NCBI RefSeq assembly: GCF_017826695.1
Contig: NZ_JAFFZW010000009.1
Span: forward strand, 153,579-217,578
DNA: 64,000 bases
From: Pseudomonas alliivorans
GTDB taxonomy: Bacteria; Pseudomonadota; Gammaproteobacteria; Pseudomonadales; Pseudomonadaceae
Reading direction: 5' to 3'
Shown: positions 43,408 to 60,579 of the stretch, piece after piece
Position numbering within the stretch: position 1 is the first letter of the stretch
How the letters are laid out: each line of letters starts with the position of its first letter
Made by a program: the position numbers and the translations under genes
The notes under the pieces: model-generated
Databases searched by the model: none
What the model was told of the DNA's origin: nothing
What the model saw: the letters and a program-made list of their open reading frames with translations, nothing else

Positions 43408-44043
43408 TTAACCGCGAGCCTTGGCTGCCGGACGTACAACCAGGTTGCCGCCAGTAGCGCCAGGAACAGCACCCTTGACCAACAACAGATTGCGTTCAGC
43501 GTCCACGCGCACTACTTCCAGGGACTGCACGGTCACGCGCTCAGCGCCCATATGACCGGACATTTTTTTGCCCTTGAATACACGACCAGGAGTCTGGCAC
43601 TGGCCGATAGAGCCCGGGACGCGGTGGGAGACGGAGTTACCGTGGGTGTTATCCTGACCACGGAAATTCCAGCGCTTGATCGTACCCTGGAAGCCTTTAC
43701 CTTTGGACTGACCGGTTACATCAACCAGTTGACCTGCAGCGAAGATTTCAGCGTTGATCAGATCGCCAGCCTGGTAGTCGCCTTCTTCAAGACGGAACTC
43801 CATGATGGTACGACCGGCAGCTACGTTCGCCTTGGCGAAGTGGCCAGCCTGAGCGGCTGTAACACGCGAAGCGCGACGCTCGCCGACAGTGACTTGCACT
43901 GCACGATAGCCATCGGTTTCTTCGGTTTTGAACTGAGTGACGCGATTCGGCTCGATCTCAATGACCGTGACCGGAATGGAGACACCTTCTTCGGTGAAAA
44001 TACGGGTCATACCGCATTTACGACCGACTACACCAATAGTCAT
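43408..44043 (-). CDS. rplC: 50S ribosomal protein L3
   Basis: The 211-aa L3 begins MTIGVVGRKCGMTRIFTEEG and contains the signature FRGQDNTHGNSVSHRVPGSI with the Gln that PrmB methylates in E. coli. The start at 44043 matches the family; the upstream ATG at 44076 is not supported. Confidence 0.98.
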   Translation of the reverse strand: MTIGVVGRKCGMTRIFTEEGVSIPVTVIEIEPNRVTQFKTEETDGYRAVQVTVGERRASRVTAAQAGHFAKANVAAGRTIMEFRLEEGDYQAGDLINAEIFAAGQLVDVTGQSKGKGFQGTIKRWNFRGQDNTHGNSVSHRVPGSIGQCQTPGRVFKGKKMSGHMGAERVTVQSLEVVRVDAERNLLLVKGAVPGATGGNLVVRPAAKARG

Positions 44044-44124
44044 GTTGTAAACCTCATGAGTGTACGGGGCTTTCACCCGCTATGGCCGCCCATTTCAGAG
44101 CGTTACACGACTAAGACCCGAGTC

Positions 44125-44436
44125 TTAGCCGAGGCTGATCTGAACTTCCACACCGGCCGCAAGATCGAGCTTCATAAGAGCGTCAACGGTTTTATCCGTT
44201 GGCTGGACGATGTCCAGAACGCGCTTGTGAGTACGGATCTCATACTGGTCGCGCGCGTCTTTGTTGACGTGCGGAGAAACCAGAACGGTGAACCGCTCTT
44301 TACGAGTCGGCAGTGGAATCGGACCACGCACCTGTGCACCAGTACGTTTCGCGGTTTCCACGATTTCCTGGGTTGATTGGTCGATCAGGCGATGGTCAAA
44401 AGCCTTCAACCTGATACGGATTTGCTGGTTTTGCAT
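44125..44436 (-). CDS. rpsJ: 30S ribosomal protein S10 (NusE)
   Basis: The 103-aa S10 begins [20 protein letters not shown] and carries [24 protein letters not shown] lies 11 nt before the ATG. It heads the S10 operon, with a consensus promoter about 60 bp upstream. S10 also acts as NusE in antitermination and transcription-translation coupling. Confidence 0.98.
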
Positions 44437-44498
44437 TGGATTCAGACTCCAGATTGCTGTTCCCACCGAGCGCAATACGCCCGTTAAAAGGAGGCGCA

Positions 44499-44527
44499 AT
44501 TCTATAGACGAGCTGACAGGGTGTCAA
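44499..44527 (-). promoter_or_regulatory. Sigma-70 promoter of the S10 operon
   Basis: On the minus strand a perfect TTGACA (44527-44522) and TAGAAT (44504-44499) are 17 bp apart. The predicted start is near 44492, leaving a leader of only about 55 nt before rpsJ. It begins 6 bp after the tuf terminator stem. Confidence 0.85.
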
Positions 44528-44533
44528 CCCAAT

Positions 44534-44559
44534 AAAAAAGCCCCCGCAAGGCGGGGGCT
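44534..44559 (-). terminator. Terminator of tuf (end of the str operon)
   Basis: AGCCCCCGC and GCGGGGGCT form a 9-bp GC stem with an AAG loop; on the minus strand five T residues and ATT follow. It separates tuf from the S10 promoter. Confidence 0.93.
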
Positions 44560-44577
44560 CTTTCAAGGCATCAACGC

Positions 44578-45771
44578 TTAGGCGATGATTTTGGCTACGA
44601 CGCCAGCGCCGACGGTACGACCGCCTTCACGGATAGCGAAACGCAGACCGTCTTCCATTGCGATAGGCTTGATCAGGGTAACGGAAACTTTCACGTTATC
44701 ACCTGGCATAACCATTTCGGTGCCTTCCGGCAGTTCGCAGCTACCAGTTACGTCGGTAGTACGGAAGTAGAACTGTGGACGATAGCCCTTGAAGAACGGA
44801 GTGTGACGACCGCCTTCTTCTTTGCTCAGAACGTAGATTTCAGCTTCGAACTGAGTGTGCGGCTTGACGGTGCCTGGCTTGACCAGAACCTGGCCACGCT
44901 CAACGTCGTCACGCTTGGTGCCACGCAGCAGAACGCCGCAGTTCTCACCAGCACGACCTTCGTCCAGCAGCTTGCGGAACATCTCGACGCCAGTGCAAGT
45001 AGTCTTGGTAGTGTCACGCAGACCTACGATTTCCACTTCTTCCTGGATCTTGATGATGCCACGCTCAACACGACCGGTTACAACAGTACCGCGACCGGAG
45101 ATGGAGAAAACGTCTTCGATTGGCATCAGGAACGGCTTGTCGATAGCACGAACTGGTTCTGGGATGTAGCTGTCCAGAGTTTCAACCAGCTTCTTGACAG
45201 CCGAAGTACCCATCTCGTTGTCGTCCTGGCCGTTCAGAGCCATCAGAGCCGAACCGATGATGATCGGAGTGTCGTCACCTGGGAAATCGTAAGTGCTGAG
45301 CAGGTCACGCACTTCCATTTCAACCAGTTCCAGCAGCTCAGCGTCGTCAACCATGTCAGCCTTGTTCAGGAAGACAACGATGTACGGAACGCCAACCTGA
45401 CGGGACAGCAGGATGTGCTCGCGAGTCTGAGGCATCGGGCCGTCAGCAGCGGAGCAAACCAGGATAGCGCCGTCCATCTGCGCAGCACCGGTGATCATGT
45501 TTTTTACGTAGTCGGCGTGACCTGGGCAGTCAACGTGCGCGTAGTGGCGAACGGACGAATCGTATTCAACGTGAGCGGTGTTGATGGTGATACCACGAGC
45601 CTTCTCTTCCGGGGCGCTGTCGATCTTGTCGAAGTCAACCTTGGCGGAACCGAAAACTTCGGAGCAAACACGAGTCAGAGCTGCGGTCAGCGTGGTTTTA
45701 CCATGGTCAACGTGACCGATGGTGCCAACGTTGACGTGCGGTTTGTTACGTTCAAATTTTTCTTTAGCCAC
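44578..45771 (-). CDS. tuf: Elongation factor Tu
   Basis: The 397-aa EF-Tu has G1 GHVDHGKTT (19-27), G3 DCPGHADY and G4 NKADM, followed by two beta-barrel domains. The start is GTG with GGAGTTATTTGTC before it. It ends the str operon 31 bp after fusA. The second tuf copy usual beside tRNA-Thr in pseudomonads is not present at that locus here. Confidence 0.98.
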   Translation of the reverse strand: MAKEKFERNKPHVNVGTIGHVDHGKTTLTAALTRVCSEVFGSAKVDFDKIDSAPEEKARGITINTAHVEYDSSVRHYAHVDCPGHADYVKNMITGAAQMDGAILVCSAADGPMPQTREHILLSRQVGVPYIVVFLNKADMVDDAELLELVEMEVRDLLSTYDFPGDDTPIIIGSALMALNGQDDNEMGTSAVKKLVETLDSYIPEPVRAIDKPFLMPIEDVFSISGRGTVVTGRVERGIIKIQEEVEIVGLRDTTKTTCTGVEMFRKLLDEGRAGENCGVLLRGTKRDDVERGQVLVKPGTVKPHTQFEAEIYVLSKEEGGRHTPFFKGYRPQFYFRTTDVTGSCELPEGTEMVMPGDNVKVSVTLIKPIAMEDGLRFAIREGGRTVGAGVVAKIIA

Positions 45772-45802
45772 GACAAATAACTCCTAGCCTAAAGGCGCTG
45801 AA

Positions 45803-47908
45803 TCAGCCTTGTTTTTTGGTTACAGTTTCGACGATGTGCGACGGCGCTGTATTGTATTTTTTGAATTCCATAGAGTAGCTTGCGCGACCCTGAGACATGG
45901 AGCGAACGTCGGTCGCATAACCGAACATCTCACCCAACGGAACCTCGGCGCGGATAACCTTGCCGGAAACCGTATCTTCCATACCCAGAATCATGCCGCG
46001 ACGACGGTTAAGGTCGCCCATCACGTCACCCATATAGTCTTCAGGCGTAACAACCTCTACCGCCATGATCGGCTCAAGCAACTCACCACCGCCCTTCTGG
46101 GCCAGTTGCTTGGTCGCCATGGAGGCAGCCACCTTAAACGCCATCTCGTTAGAGTCGACGTCGTGGTAAGAACCATCAAACACGGTAGCCTTCAGGCCGA
46201 TCAGCGGATAGCCGGCAACAACGCCGTTCTTCATCTGCTCTTCGATACCCTTCTGGATAGCCGGGATGTATTCCTTAGGAACAACACCACCCACCACTTC
46301 GTTCACGAATTGCAGACCTTCCTGACCTTCGTCAGCAGGCGCAAAACGGATCCAGCAGTGACCGAACTGGCCACGACCGCCGGATTGACGAACGAACTTG
46401 CCTTCGATTTCGCAGTTCTTCGTGATGCGCTCACGATAGGAAACCTGAGGCTTGCCGATGTTGGCTTCGACGTTGAACTCACGGCGCATCCGGTCAACCA
46501 GGATGTCCAGGTGCAACTCGCCCATGCCAGAGATGATCGTCTGACCAGTCTCTTCATCAGTTTTTACGCGGAAAGAAGGGTCTTCCTGAGCAAGCTTGCC
46601 CAGTGCGATACCCATTTTTTCCTGGTCATCCTTGGTCTTTGGCTCAACGGCAACCGAAATAACCGGCTCCGGGAAGTCCATGCGAACCAGGATGATTGGC
46701 TTGTCAGCGTTGCACAAGGTTTCACCAGTGGTGACGTCCTTCATGCCGATCAGGGCCGCGATGTCGCCAGCGCGCACTTCCTTGATCTCTTCGCGGGCGT
46801 TTGCGTGCATCTGCACCATACGACCCACGCGCTCTTTCTTGCCCTTGACCGAGTTGATCACGCCGTCGCCGGATGCCAACACGCCCGAGTAAACGCGGAC
46901 GAAGGTCAGGGTGCCCACGAATGGGTCGGTAGCGATCTTGAACGCCAGTGCCGAGAACGGCTCGTTATCGTCTGCATGACGCTCCATCTCTTCTTCCTCG
47001 TTATCAGGGTTGGAACCCTTGATAGCAGGAATGTCGGTTGGAGCCGGCAGGTAGTCGATCACGGCGTCGAGAACCAGGGGAACACCCTTGTTCTTGAACG
47101 AAGAACCGCAAACAGCCAGAACGATTTCGCCGGAAATGGTGCGCTGACGCAGAGCGGCCTTGATTTCGTCGTTGGTGAGTTCTTCACCTTCGAGGTACTT
47201 GTTCATCAGCTCTTCGCTGGCTTCGGCCGCAGCCTCGACCATGTTGCTGCGCCACTCGTCAGCCAGTTCCTGAAGCTCTTCAGGAATAGGCTTGCGAACA
47301 GGAACCATACCCTTGTCGGAATCATTCCAGTAAACAGCTTCCATGGACATCAGATCGATCTGACCCTGGAAGTTGTCTTCGGAACCGATAGCCAACTGGA
47401 TTGGAACCGGAGTGTGGCCCAGACGCTGCTTGATCTGCGCGATAACGCGCAGGAAGTTAGCACCGGCACGGTCCATCTTGTTCACGTAAACGATACGTGG
47501 AACACCGTATTTGTTGGCTTGACGCCATACGGTTTCGGACTGCGGCTCTACGCCGGAAGTACCACAGAACACAACGACCGCGCCGTCGAGTACACGCAGG
47601 GAACGTTCAACTTCAATGGTGAAGTCAACGTGGCCAGGTGTATCGATGACGTTGAAGCGGTACTGGTCTTTATGCTGCTTTTCCGAACCCTGCCAGAAGG
47701 CAGTGATGGCAGCAGAAGTAATGGTAATACCACGCTCCTGCTCTTGAACCATCCAGTCCGTGGTCGCGGCGCCATCATGCACCTCGCCCATCTTGTGACT
47801 TTTGCCGGTGTAAAAAAGGACGCGCTCGGTGGTGGTGGTTTTACCAGCATCCACGTGAGCGACGATACCAATGTTACGGTAACGGCCAATCGGTGTAGTA
47901 CGAGCCAT
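45803..47908 (-). CDS. fusA: Elongation factor G
   Basis: The 701-aa translocase has G1 AHVDAGKTTT (17-26), G3 DTPGHVDF and G4 NKMDR in domain I, followed by domains II-V ending in GYATDVRSMSQGRASYSMEF. It lies 30 bp after rpsG and is transcribed with tuf. A fusidic-acid contact region shows no obvious change, although this was judged by eye. Confidence 0.98.
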   Translation of the reverse strand: MARTTPIGRYRNIGIVAHVDAGKTTTTERVLFYTGKSHKMGEVHDGAATTDWMVQEQERGITITSAAITAFWQGSEKQHKDQYRFNVIDTPGHVDFTIEVERSLRVLDGAVVVFCGTSGVEPQSETVWRQANKYGVPRIVYVNKMDRAGANFLRVIAQIKQRLGHTPVPIQLAIGSEDNFQGQIDLMSMEAVYWNDSDKGMVPVRKPIPEELQELADEWRSNMVEAAAEASEELMNKYLEGEELTNDEIKAALRQRTISGEIVLAVCGSSFKNKGVPLVLDAVIDYLPAPTDIPAIKGSNPDNEEEEMERHADDNEPFSALAFKIATDPFVGTLTFVRVYSGVLASGDGVINSVKGKKERVGRMVQMHANAREEIKEVRAGDIAALIGMKDVTTGETLCNADKPIILVRMDFPEPVISVAVEPKTKDDQEKMGIALGKLAQEDPSFRVKTDEETGQTIISGMGELHLDILVDRMRREFNVEANIGKPQVSYRERITKNCEIEGKFVRQSGGRGQFGHCWIRFAPADEGQEGLQFVNEVVGGVVPKEYIPAIQKGIEEQMKNGVVAGYPLIGLKATVFDGSYHDVDSNEMAFKVAASMATKQLAQKGGGELLEPIMAVEVVTPEDYMGDVMGDLNRRRGMILGMEDTVSGKVIRAEVPLGEMFGYATDVRSMSQGRASYSMEFKKYNTAPSHIVETVTKKQG

Positions 47909-47938
47909 AAAGCCCTCGCAAAATTAGTGACGCTGAAA

Positions 47939-48409
47939 TTAGAAGCGGTAGTGCGAGAAAGCCTTGTTGGCCTCAGCCATACGGTGCACATCTTCACGCT
48001 TCTTGACCGCAGCACCTTTACCTTCGGCGGCGTCCAACAGTTCGCCAGCCAAACGCAGAGCCATAGACTTCTCGCCGCGCTTGCGCGCGAAGTCTACCAG
48101 CCAACGCATTGCCAGAGCATTACGACGGGACGGACGAACTTCGACAGGAACCTGGTAAGTAGCACCGCCTACACGGCGCGACTTTACTTCGACCAGCGGA
48201 GCGATGGCGTCGAGAGCTTTCTCGAAGATTTCCAGGGGATCGCTGTTCTTACGCTCTTTAACCTTTTCCAGCGCGCCATAAACGATACGCTCGGCAACGG
48301 CTTTCTTACCGCTTTCCATCACGTGGTTCATGAACTTCGCCAGAATCTGGCTTCCGTATTTTGGATCGTCAAGCACTTCGCGCTTGGCTGCTACGCGTCT
48401 TCTTGGCAT
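47939..48409 (-). CDS. rpsG: 30S ribosomal protein S7
   Basis: The 156-aa S7 begins [20 protein letters not shown] and contains [20 protein letters not shown]. It nucleates the 30S head and in E. coli represses the str operon by binding the rpsL-rpsG gap, which here is 122 bp. Confidence 0.98.
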
Positions 48410-48531
48410 GGATAAGCCCTCAAACGGTCTTCAGGTTAGCTCGGGACCACCACCCTGAAAAGGATGCGCCCGACCTTACTCTTATCGACTCAGAAAAATA
48501 GAAATCTGCAATTTTAATCAGAAACCAAATA

Positions 48532-48903
48532 CTACTTAGGCTTCTTGGTACCGTATTTCGAGCGACCCTGGTTACGGCCTTTAACGCCGGAGGTATCCAG
48601 AGAACCACGAACGGTGTGATAACGAACACCTGGCAAGTCTTTTACACGACCGCCACGGATCAGTACCACGCTGTGCTCTTGCAGGTTGTGACCTTCACCA
48701 CCGATGTACGAGGAAACCTCGAAACCGTTGGTCAGGCGCACACGGCAGACTTTACGCAATGCCGAGTTAGGTTTTTTCGGCGTGGTGGTATACACACGAG
48801 TGCACACACCGCGACGCTGCGGGCAGTTCTGCAGCGCAGGCACGTCGGATTTCTCGACGATACGCTTACGCGGCTGACGTACCAGCTGGTTGATAGTTGC
48901 CAT
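48532..48903 (-). CDS. rpsL: 30S ribosomal protein S12
   Basis: The 123-aa S12 begins MATINQLVRQPRKRIVEKSD. Lys43 (TPKKPNSALR) and Lys88 (RVKDLPGVRYHT) are wild type, so the sequence predicts streptomycin sensitivity at this locus. Asp89 is the RimO methylthiolation site in E. coli. It is the first gene of the str operon, 91 bp from its promoter's -10. Confidence 0.98.
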   Translation of the reverse strand: MATINQLVRQPRKRIVEKSDVPALQNCPQRRGVCTRVYTTTPKKPNSALRKVCRVRLTNGFEVSSYIGGEGHNLQEHSVVLIRGGRVKDLPGVRYHTVRGSLDTSGVKGRNQGRSKYGTKKPK

Positions 48904-48993
48904 CTACTAGCTCCACTGTTGTCTTGCGACGCTATTGTCTTACAAGAAAAGCAAATGACAGGGCACAAGCCCCGCCAAATTTAGGGGTACAAG

Positions 48994-49022
48994 AGTCTAA
49001 AGAGGATCCTGCCCCCAGTCAA
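48994..49022 (-). promoter_or_regulatory. Sigma-70 promoter of the str operon
   Basis: On the minus strand TTGACT (49022-49017) and TAGACT (48999-48994) are 17 bp apart. The -35 begins 4 bp after the rpoC hairpin. The leader to rpsL is about 85 nt. Confidence 0.8.
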
Positions 49023-49025
49023 GAC

Positions 49026-49093
49026 AAAGCCCCGACGTCCACATCAGGCGAACAGCACGAATGCTGTGCGACTGATGCGAGTGCCGAGGCTTT
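49026..49093 (-). terminator. Long imperfect hairpin after rpoC
   Basis: AAAGCC...GGCTTT closes a 68-nt structure with inner pairs CATCAG/CTGATG and ACAGCA-CGAA-TGCTGT. On the minus strand TTTGTCTT follows. It begins 5 nt after the rpoC stop and should end the rplKAJL-rpoBC transcript. Confidence 0.75.
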
Positions 49094-49097
49094 ACTC

Positions 49098-53297
<4,200 letters not shown>

Positions 53298-53361
53298 GGC
53301 CTTTCCTCCTGGCGGAGCAGGGAGCAGGGATTTACGCCCTGCTCCCGATTCACGTCACGTG

Positions 53362-57435
<4,074 letters not shown>

Positions 57436-57581
57436 CAGCGTTCCCCAGCTTGGTCACCTGCTTGTTTGGCTCCCTCCCGACGGAAGCAGCCAGAAAATCG
57501 TGCAAACCCCTTGGTTTGCGCCACCGTCATCGGTGGATCCTGCACGTTACAGACGTTGACCGTGCCAATCGTCTATAACGG

Positions 57582-57610
57582 AAAAAGGCCGGTGGCAAAA
57601 GCCACCAGCC
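57582..57610 (-). terminator. Attenuator-like hairpin between rplL and rpoB
   Basis: GGCCGGTGGC and GCCACCAGCC pair (one G-T type pair) around an AAAA loop; on the minus strand five T residues follow. In E. coli a partial terminator at this place lowers rpoBC relative to rplJL, and the same role is inferred here. Confidence 0.8.
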
Positions 57611-57655
57611 ATCAGCCGTTCGCTAGATGCGTGGGCTGGACACTCAAATCGATGC

Positions 57656-58021
57656 TTATTTCAGCTCGACTTTAGCGCCTGCTTCTTCCAGAGTAGCTTT
57701 GGCTTTGTCAGCTGCGTCTTTGGCAACAGCTTCCAGAACCATTGCTGGGGCGCCGTCAACGACTGCCTTGGCTTCTTTCAGGCCCAGACCGGTCAGTTCA
57801 CGAACTGCCTTGATGACGTTAACTTTCTTCTCGCCAGCTTCCAGCAGCATGACGTTGAATTCAGTTTGCTCTTCAACAACAGCAGCAGCAACAGCTGGAC
57901 CAGCCGAAGCAGCGGCAGCAGTAACGCCGAATTTTTCTTCGAAAGCTTTGATCAGCTCAACAACTTCCATTACGGACATGTTGCCAACGGCTTCGAGGAT
58001 ATCGTTTTGAGAGATAGACAT
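57656..58021 (-). CDS. rplL: 50S ribosomal protein L7/L12
   Basis: The 121-aa stalk protein has an N-terminal dimerisation helix (MSISQNDILEAVGNMSVMEV), an Ala/Gly-rich hinge (about 34-50) and a C-terminal factor-binding domain (EKKVNVIKAVRELTGLGLKE). It lies 74 bp after rplJ. Confidence 0.98.
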   Translation of the reverse strand: MSISQNDILEAVGNMSVMEVVELIKAFEEKFGVTAAAASAGPAVAAAVVEEQTEFNVMLLEAGEKKVNVIKAVRELTGLGLKEAKAVVDGAPAMVLEAVAKDAADKAKATLEEAGAKVELK

Positions 58022-58095
58022 GACTCTAATTCCTGATTTGGGGACGGCCTACGCGACCATCGAAAAAAACAAAAAACGCGAGAAGCGGCGAACCC

Positions 58096-58596
58096 TTAGG
58101 CTGCAGCTGCTTCTTTCTGGTCGCGAACAGCCGCCAGAGTACGAGCCAACTTGCTGGTAGCGCCTTGAATCACGCTCATCAGCTGAGAAATTGCTTCGTC
58201 ACGGGTCGGCAGGGTTGCCAGTACATCGATCTGATTAGCTGCGAGGAACTTGCCCTCGAACGCAGCTGCCTTGATCTCGAACTTGTCCTGACCTTTTGCG
58301 AATTCCTTGAACAGACGAGCAGCAGCGCCCGGGTGTTCGTTGGAGAATGCGATCAAGGTCGGGCCTGTGAACACGTCGTTGAGGACACTGAAATCAGTGT
58401 CGGCAACAGCGCGCTTGAGCAGGGTGTTACGTACAACACGTACGTAAACGCCAGCTTCACGAGCCTCTTTACGGAGTCCGGTCATAGCGCCGACTGTCAC
58501 GCCGCGGGCATCAGCCACGACTGCGGACAGACCAGCTTTGGCAGCCTCGTTGACTTCAGCGACGATGGCCTTCTTGTCTTCGAGTTTAATTGCCAC
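58096..58596 (-). CDS. rplJ: 50S ribosomal protein L10
   Basis: The 166-aa L10 begins AIKLEDKKAIVAEVNEAAKA, has VADARGVTVGAMTGLRKEAR and ends with the helix that docks L7/L12 dimers. The start is GTG with AGGAG 8 nt upstream. L10-L12 represses its own translation through the leader in E. coli; a 195-nt leader is present here. Confidence 0.98.
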   Translation of the reverse strand: MAIKLEDKKAIVAEVNEAAKAGLSAVVADARGVTVGAMTGLRKEAREAGVYVRVVRNTLLKRAVADTDFSVLNDVFTGPTLIAFSNEHPGAAARLFKEFAKGQDKFEIKAAAFEGKFLAANQIDVLATLPTRDEAISQLMSVIQGATSKLARTLAAVRDQKEAAAA

Positions 58597-58762
58597 GGGT
58601 TTAACTCCTGCTTGTTACCGTTTCACCTGGCCGAAGCCTGATGTCGTTTTGGTGTCTGATTCGGTAAGGAACCGGGAGCACCATCTGCGTAGGCTTGAGT
58701 TTTAAGACTTGCGTCGCCTACGGTCTTGGATAGCCCCCGCCAGGCAGGGACCCCAATTTTTC
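58597..58762 (-). other. rplJ leader region (presumed L10 autoregulatory site)
   Basis: Together with the hairpin at 58763-58785, this fills the 195-bp rplA-rplJ gap, which has no ORF. Its length and position match the L10-L12 binding leader of E. coli rplJ. I cannot confirm the kink-turn by eye. Confidence 0.45.
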
Positions 58763-58785
58763 GGCGGCACGTCAGACGTGCCGCC
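58763..58785. terminator. Perfect hairpin just after rplA
   Basis: GGCGGCACGT and ACGTGCCGCC form a 10-bp stem with a CAG loop. On the minus strand it is followed by GAAAAATT rather than T residues, so it is not a classic terminator for rplKA. A 3'-end stabilising or processing role is possible. Confidence 0.5.
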
Positions 58786-58791
58786 TTTGTC

Positions 58792-59487
58792 TTACGCGTC
58801 CAGCGAGCCCTGATCGATCACCAGGCCTGGGCCCATAGTGGTGCTCAAAGTAACGCGCTTGACGTAGATACCTTTCGAGGAAGCCGGCTTGATACGCTTG
58901 AGATCAGCGATCAGCGCTTCAACGTTTTCCTTCAGCTTGACGGCGTCGAAGCCGACCTTGCCAACGGAAGTGTGGATGATGCCGTTCTTGTCGGTGCGAT
59001 AACGAACCTGACCAGCCTTGGCATTCTTGACGGCGTTAGCAACGTCAGGAGTAACAGTACCGACCTTCGGGTTAGGCATCAGGCCACGAGGACCCAGAAC
59101 CTGACCCAACTGACCAACAACACGCATTGCGTCCGGGGAAGCAATAACCACGTCGTAGTTCAGGTCGCCGGCTTTCATTTCGGCAGCCAGGTCGTCCATA
59201 CCAACGCGATCAGCGCCAGCAGCCAGAGCGGCTTCAGCAGCAGGACCCTGGGTGAAAACTGCAACGCGTACAGTTTTGCCAGTGCCGTGCGGCAGAACGG
59301 TAGCGCTACGAACTACCTGGTCGGATTTACGAGGATCAACACCCAGGTTTACAGCGACGTCCACGGACTCGCTGAACTTGACAGTCGACAGCTCGGTCAG
59401 CAGAGCAGCTGCGTCTACAAAGTTGTAGGCCTTGCCAGCTTCGATCTTGCCAGCGATTGCCTTTTGACGCTTGGTCAGCTTAGCCAT
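58792..59487 (-). CDS. rplA: 50S ribosomal protein L1
   Basis: The 231-aa L1 has KLTKRQKAIAGKIEAGKAYN at the N-terminus and the signature GPRGLMPNPKVGTVTPDV. Its ATG overlaps the rplK stop by one base (TAATG), so the two are coupled. L1 represses the L11 operon in E. coli. Confidence 0.98.
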   Translation of the reverse strand: MAKLTKRQKAIAGKIEAGKAYNFVDAAALLTELSTVKFSESVDVAVNLGVDPRKSDQVVRSATVLPHGTGKTVRVAVFTQGPAAEAALAAGADRVGMDDLAAEMKAGDLNYDVVIASPDAMRVVGQLGQVLGPRGLMPNPKVGTVTPDVANAVKNAKAGQVRYRTDKNGIIHTSVGKVGFDAVKLKENVEALIADLKRIKPASSKGIYVKRVTLSTTMGPGLVIDQGSLDA

Positions 59488-59918
59488 TACACACCCTCCA
59501 CGTTAAGGCCCATGCTACGAGCGGAACCGGCGATGGTACGCACGGCCGCATCCATGTCAGCAGCAGTCAGATCCGCATTTTTTGCTTTTGCGATTTCTTC
59601 CAGCTGAGCACGGGTCACGGTGCCAACTTTAACGGTGTTCGGGCGAGCCGAGCCGCTGGTCAGACCTGCAGCTTTCTTCAGCAGAACCGACGCAGGGGTA
59701 CTTTTTGTTTCGAAAGTGAAGCTACGATCGCTGTATACAGTGATGATCACTGGAGTCGGCAAGCCTGGCTCGATACCCTGAGTACGGGCGTTGAACGCTT
59801 TGCAGAATTCCATGATGTTCACACCGTGCTGACCCAGAGCCGGGCCTACTGGCGGGCTTGGGTTAGCCTGAGCGGCTTTCACTTGCAGCTTGATGTATGC
59901 ACTAATCTTCTTGGCCAT
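59487..59918 (-). CDS. rplK: 50S ribosomal protein L11
   Basis: The 143-aa L11 begins AKKISAYIKLQVKAAQANPS with PPVGPALGQHGVNIMEFCKA. It binds the GTPase centre and is needed for the RelA stringent response. The start at 59918 has GGAG 8 nt upstream; the longer frame from 59930 is not supported. Confidence 0.98.
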   Translation of the reverse strand: MAKKISAYIKLQVKAAQANPSPPVGPALGQHGVNIMEFCKAFNARTQGIEPGLPTPVIITVYSDRSFTFETKSTPASVLLKKAAGLTSGSARPNTVKVGTVTRAQLEEIAKAKNADLTAADMDAAVRTIAGSARSMGLNVEGV

Positions 59919-59989
59919 GAGGCACTCCAATTACGGGTTCAAGCGCCAATAAAGGCTCCCCGGTTGCTTACGCGTATATCCCAGTGACG

Positions 59990-60019
59990 AAAAAACCCCA
60001 CAGCCTTAGGCTGCGGGGT
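59990..60019 (-). terminator. Terminator of secE-nusG
   Basis: ACCCCACAGCC and GGCTGCGGGGT pair over 11 bp with a TTA loop; on the minus strand six T residues follow. It separates nusG from rplK, so the L11 operon needs its own promoter in 59919-59990. Confidence 0.93.
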
Positions 60020-60036
60020 ATGGGATTCCAGCTCAG

Positions 60037-60570
60037 TTATGCCTTTTCGACCTGACTGAACTCCAACTCTACCGGAGTAGAGCGTCCGAAAATGAGCACC
60101 GCCACCTGGATACGGCTCTTTTCGTAGTTAACTTCTTCGACCGTGCCGTTGAAATCGGCAAACGGACCGTCGGTAACACGAACAACCTCGCCCGGCTCGA
60201 ACAGAGTCTTCGGCTTCGGCTTGTCGCTACCGTCGGCGACACGACGCAGAATCGCTTCTGCCTCTTTGTCTGTGATAGGTGCAGGCTTGTCAGCGGTACC
60301 GCCGATGAAGCCCATGACACGCGGGGTATCCTTGACCAAGTGCCAAGTACCCTCATTCATGTCCATCTGAACCAGCACGTAACCAGGGAAGAACTTGCGT
60401 TCGCTTTTGCGTTTCTGGCCATTACGCATCTCAACCACTTCTTCAGTGGGAACCAGAATTTCGCCGAAGCCATCTTCCATGCCTGCGAGCTTCACACGCT
60501 CGATCAACGAGCGCATGACATGCTTCTCGTAACCCGAGTAAGCATGCACTACGTACCAACGCTTAGCCAC
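60037..60570 (-). CDS. nusG: Transcription elongation/antitermination factor NusG
   Basis: The 177-aa NusG has the NGN domain beginning KRWYVVHAYSGYEKHVMRSL and FFPGYVLVQMDMNE. The C-terminal KOW domain (about 120-177) carries FEPGEVVRVTDGPFADFNGT. The start is GTG. It follows secE by 9 bp. Confidence 0.98.
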   Translation of the reverse strand: MAKRWYVVHAYSGYEKHVMRSLIERVKLAGMEDGFGEILVPTEEVVEMRNGQKRKSERKFFPGYVLVQMDMNEGTWHLVKDTPRVMGFIGGTADKPAPITDKEAEAILRRVADGSDKPKPKTLFEPGEVVRVTDGPFADFNGTVEEVNYEKSRIQVAVLIFGRSTPVELEFSQVEKA

Positions 60571-60579
60571 GGGACACCC

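Noticed and set aside
45809..48415. An 868-codon open frame antisense to fusA and rpsG
   Set aside because: Shadow of highly expressed, codon-biased genes; composition is unlike a real protein.
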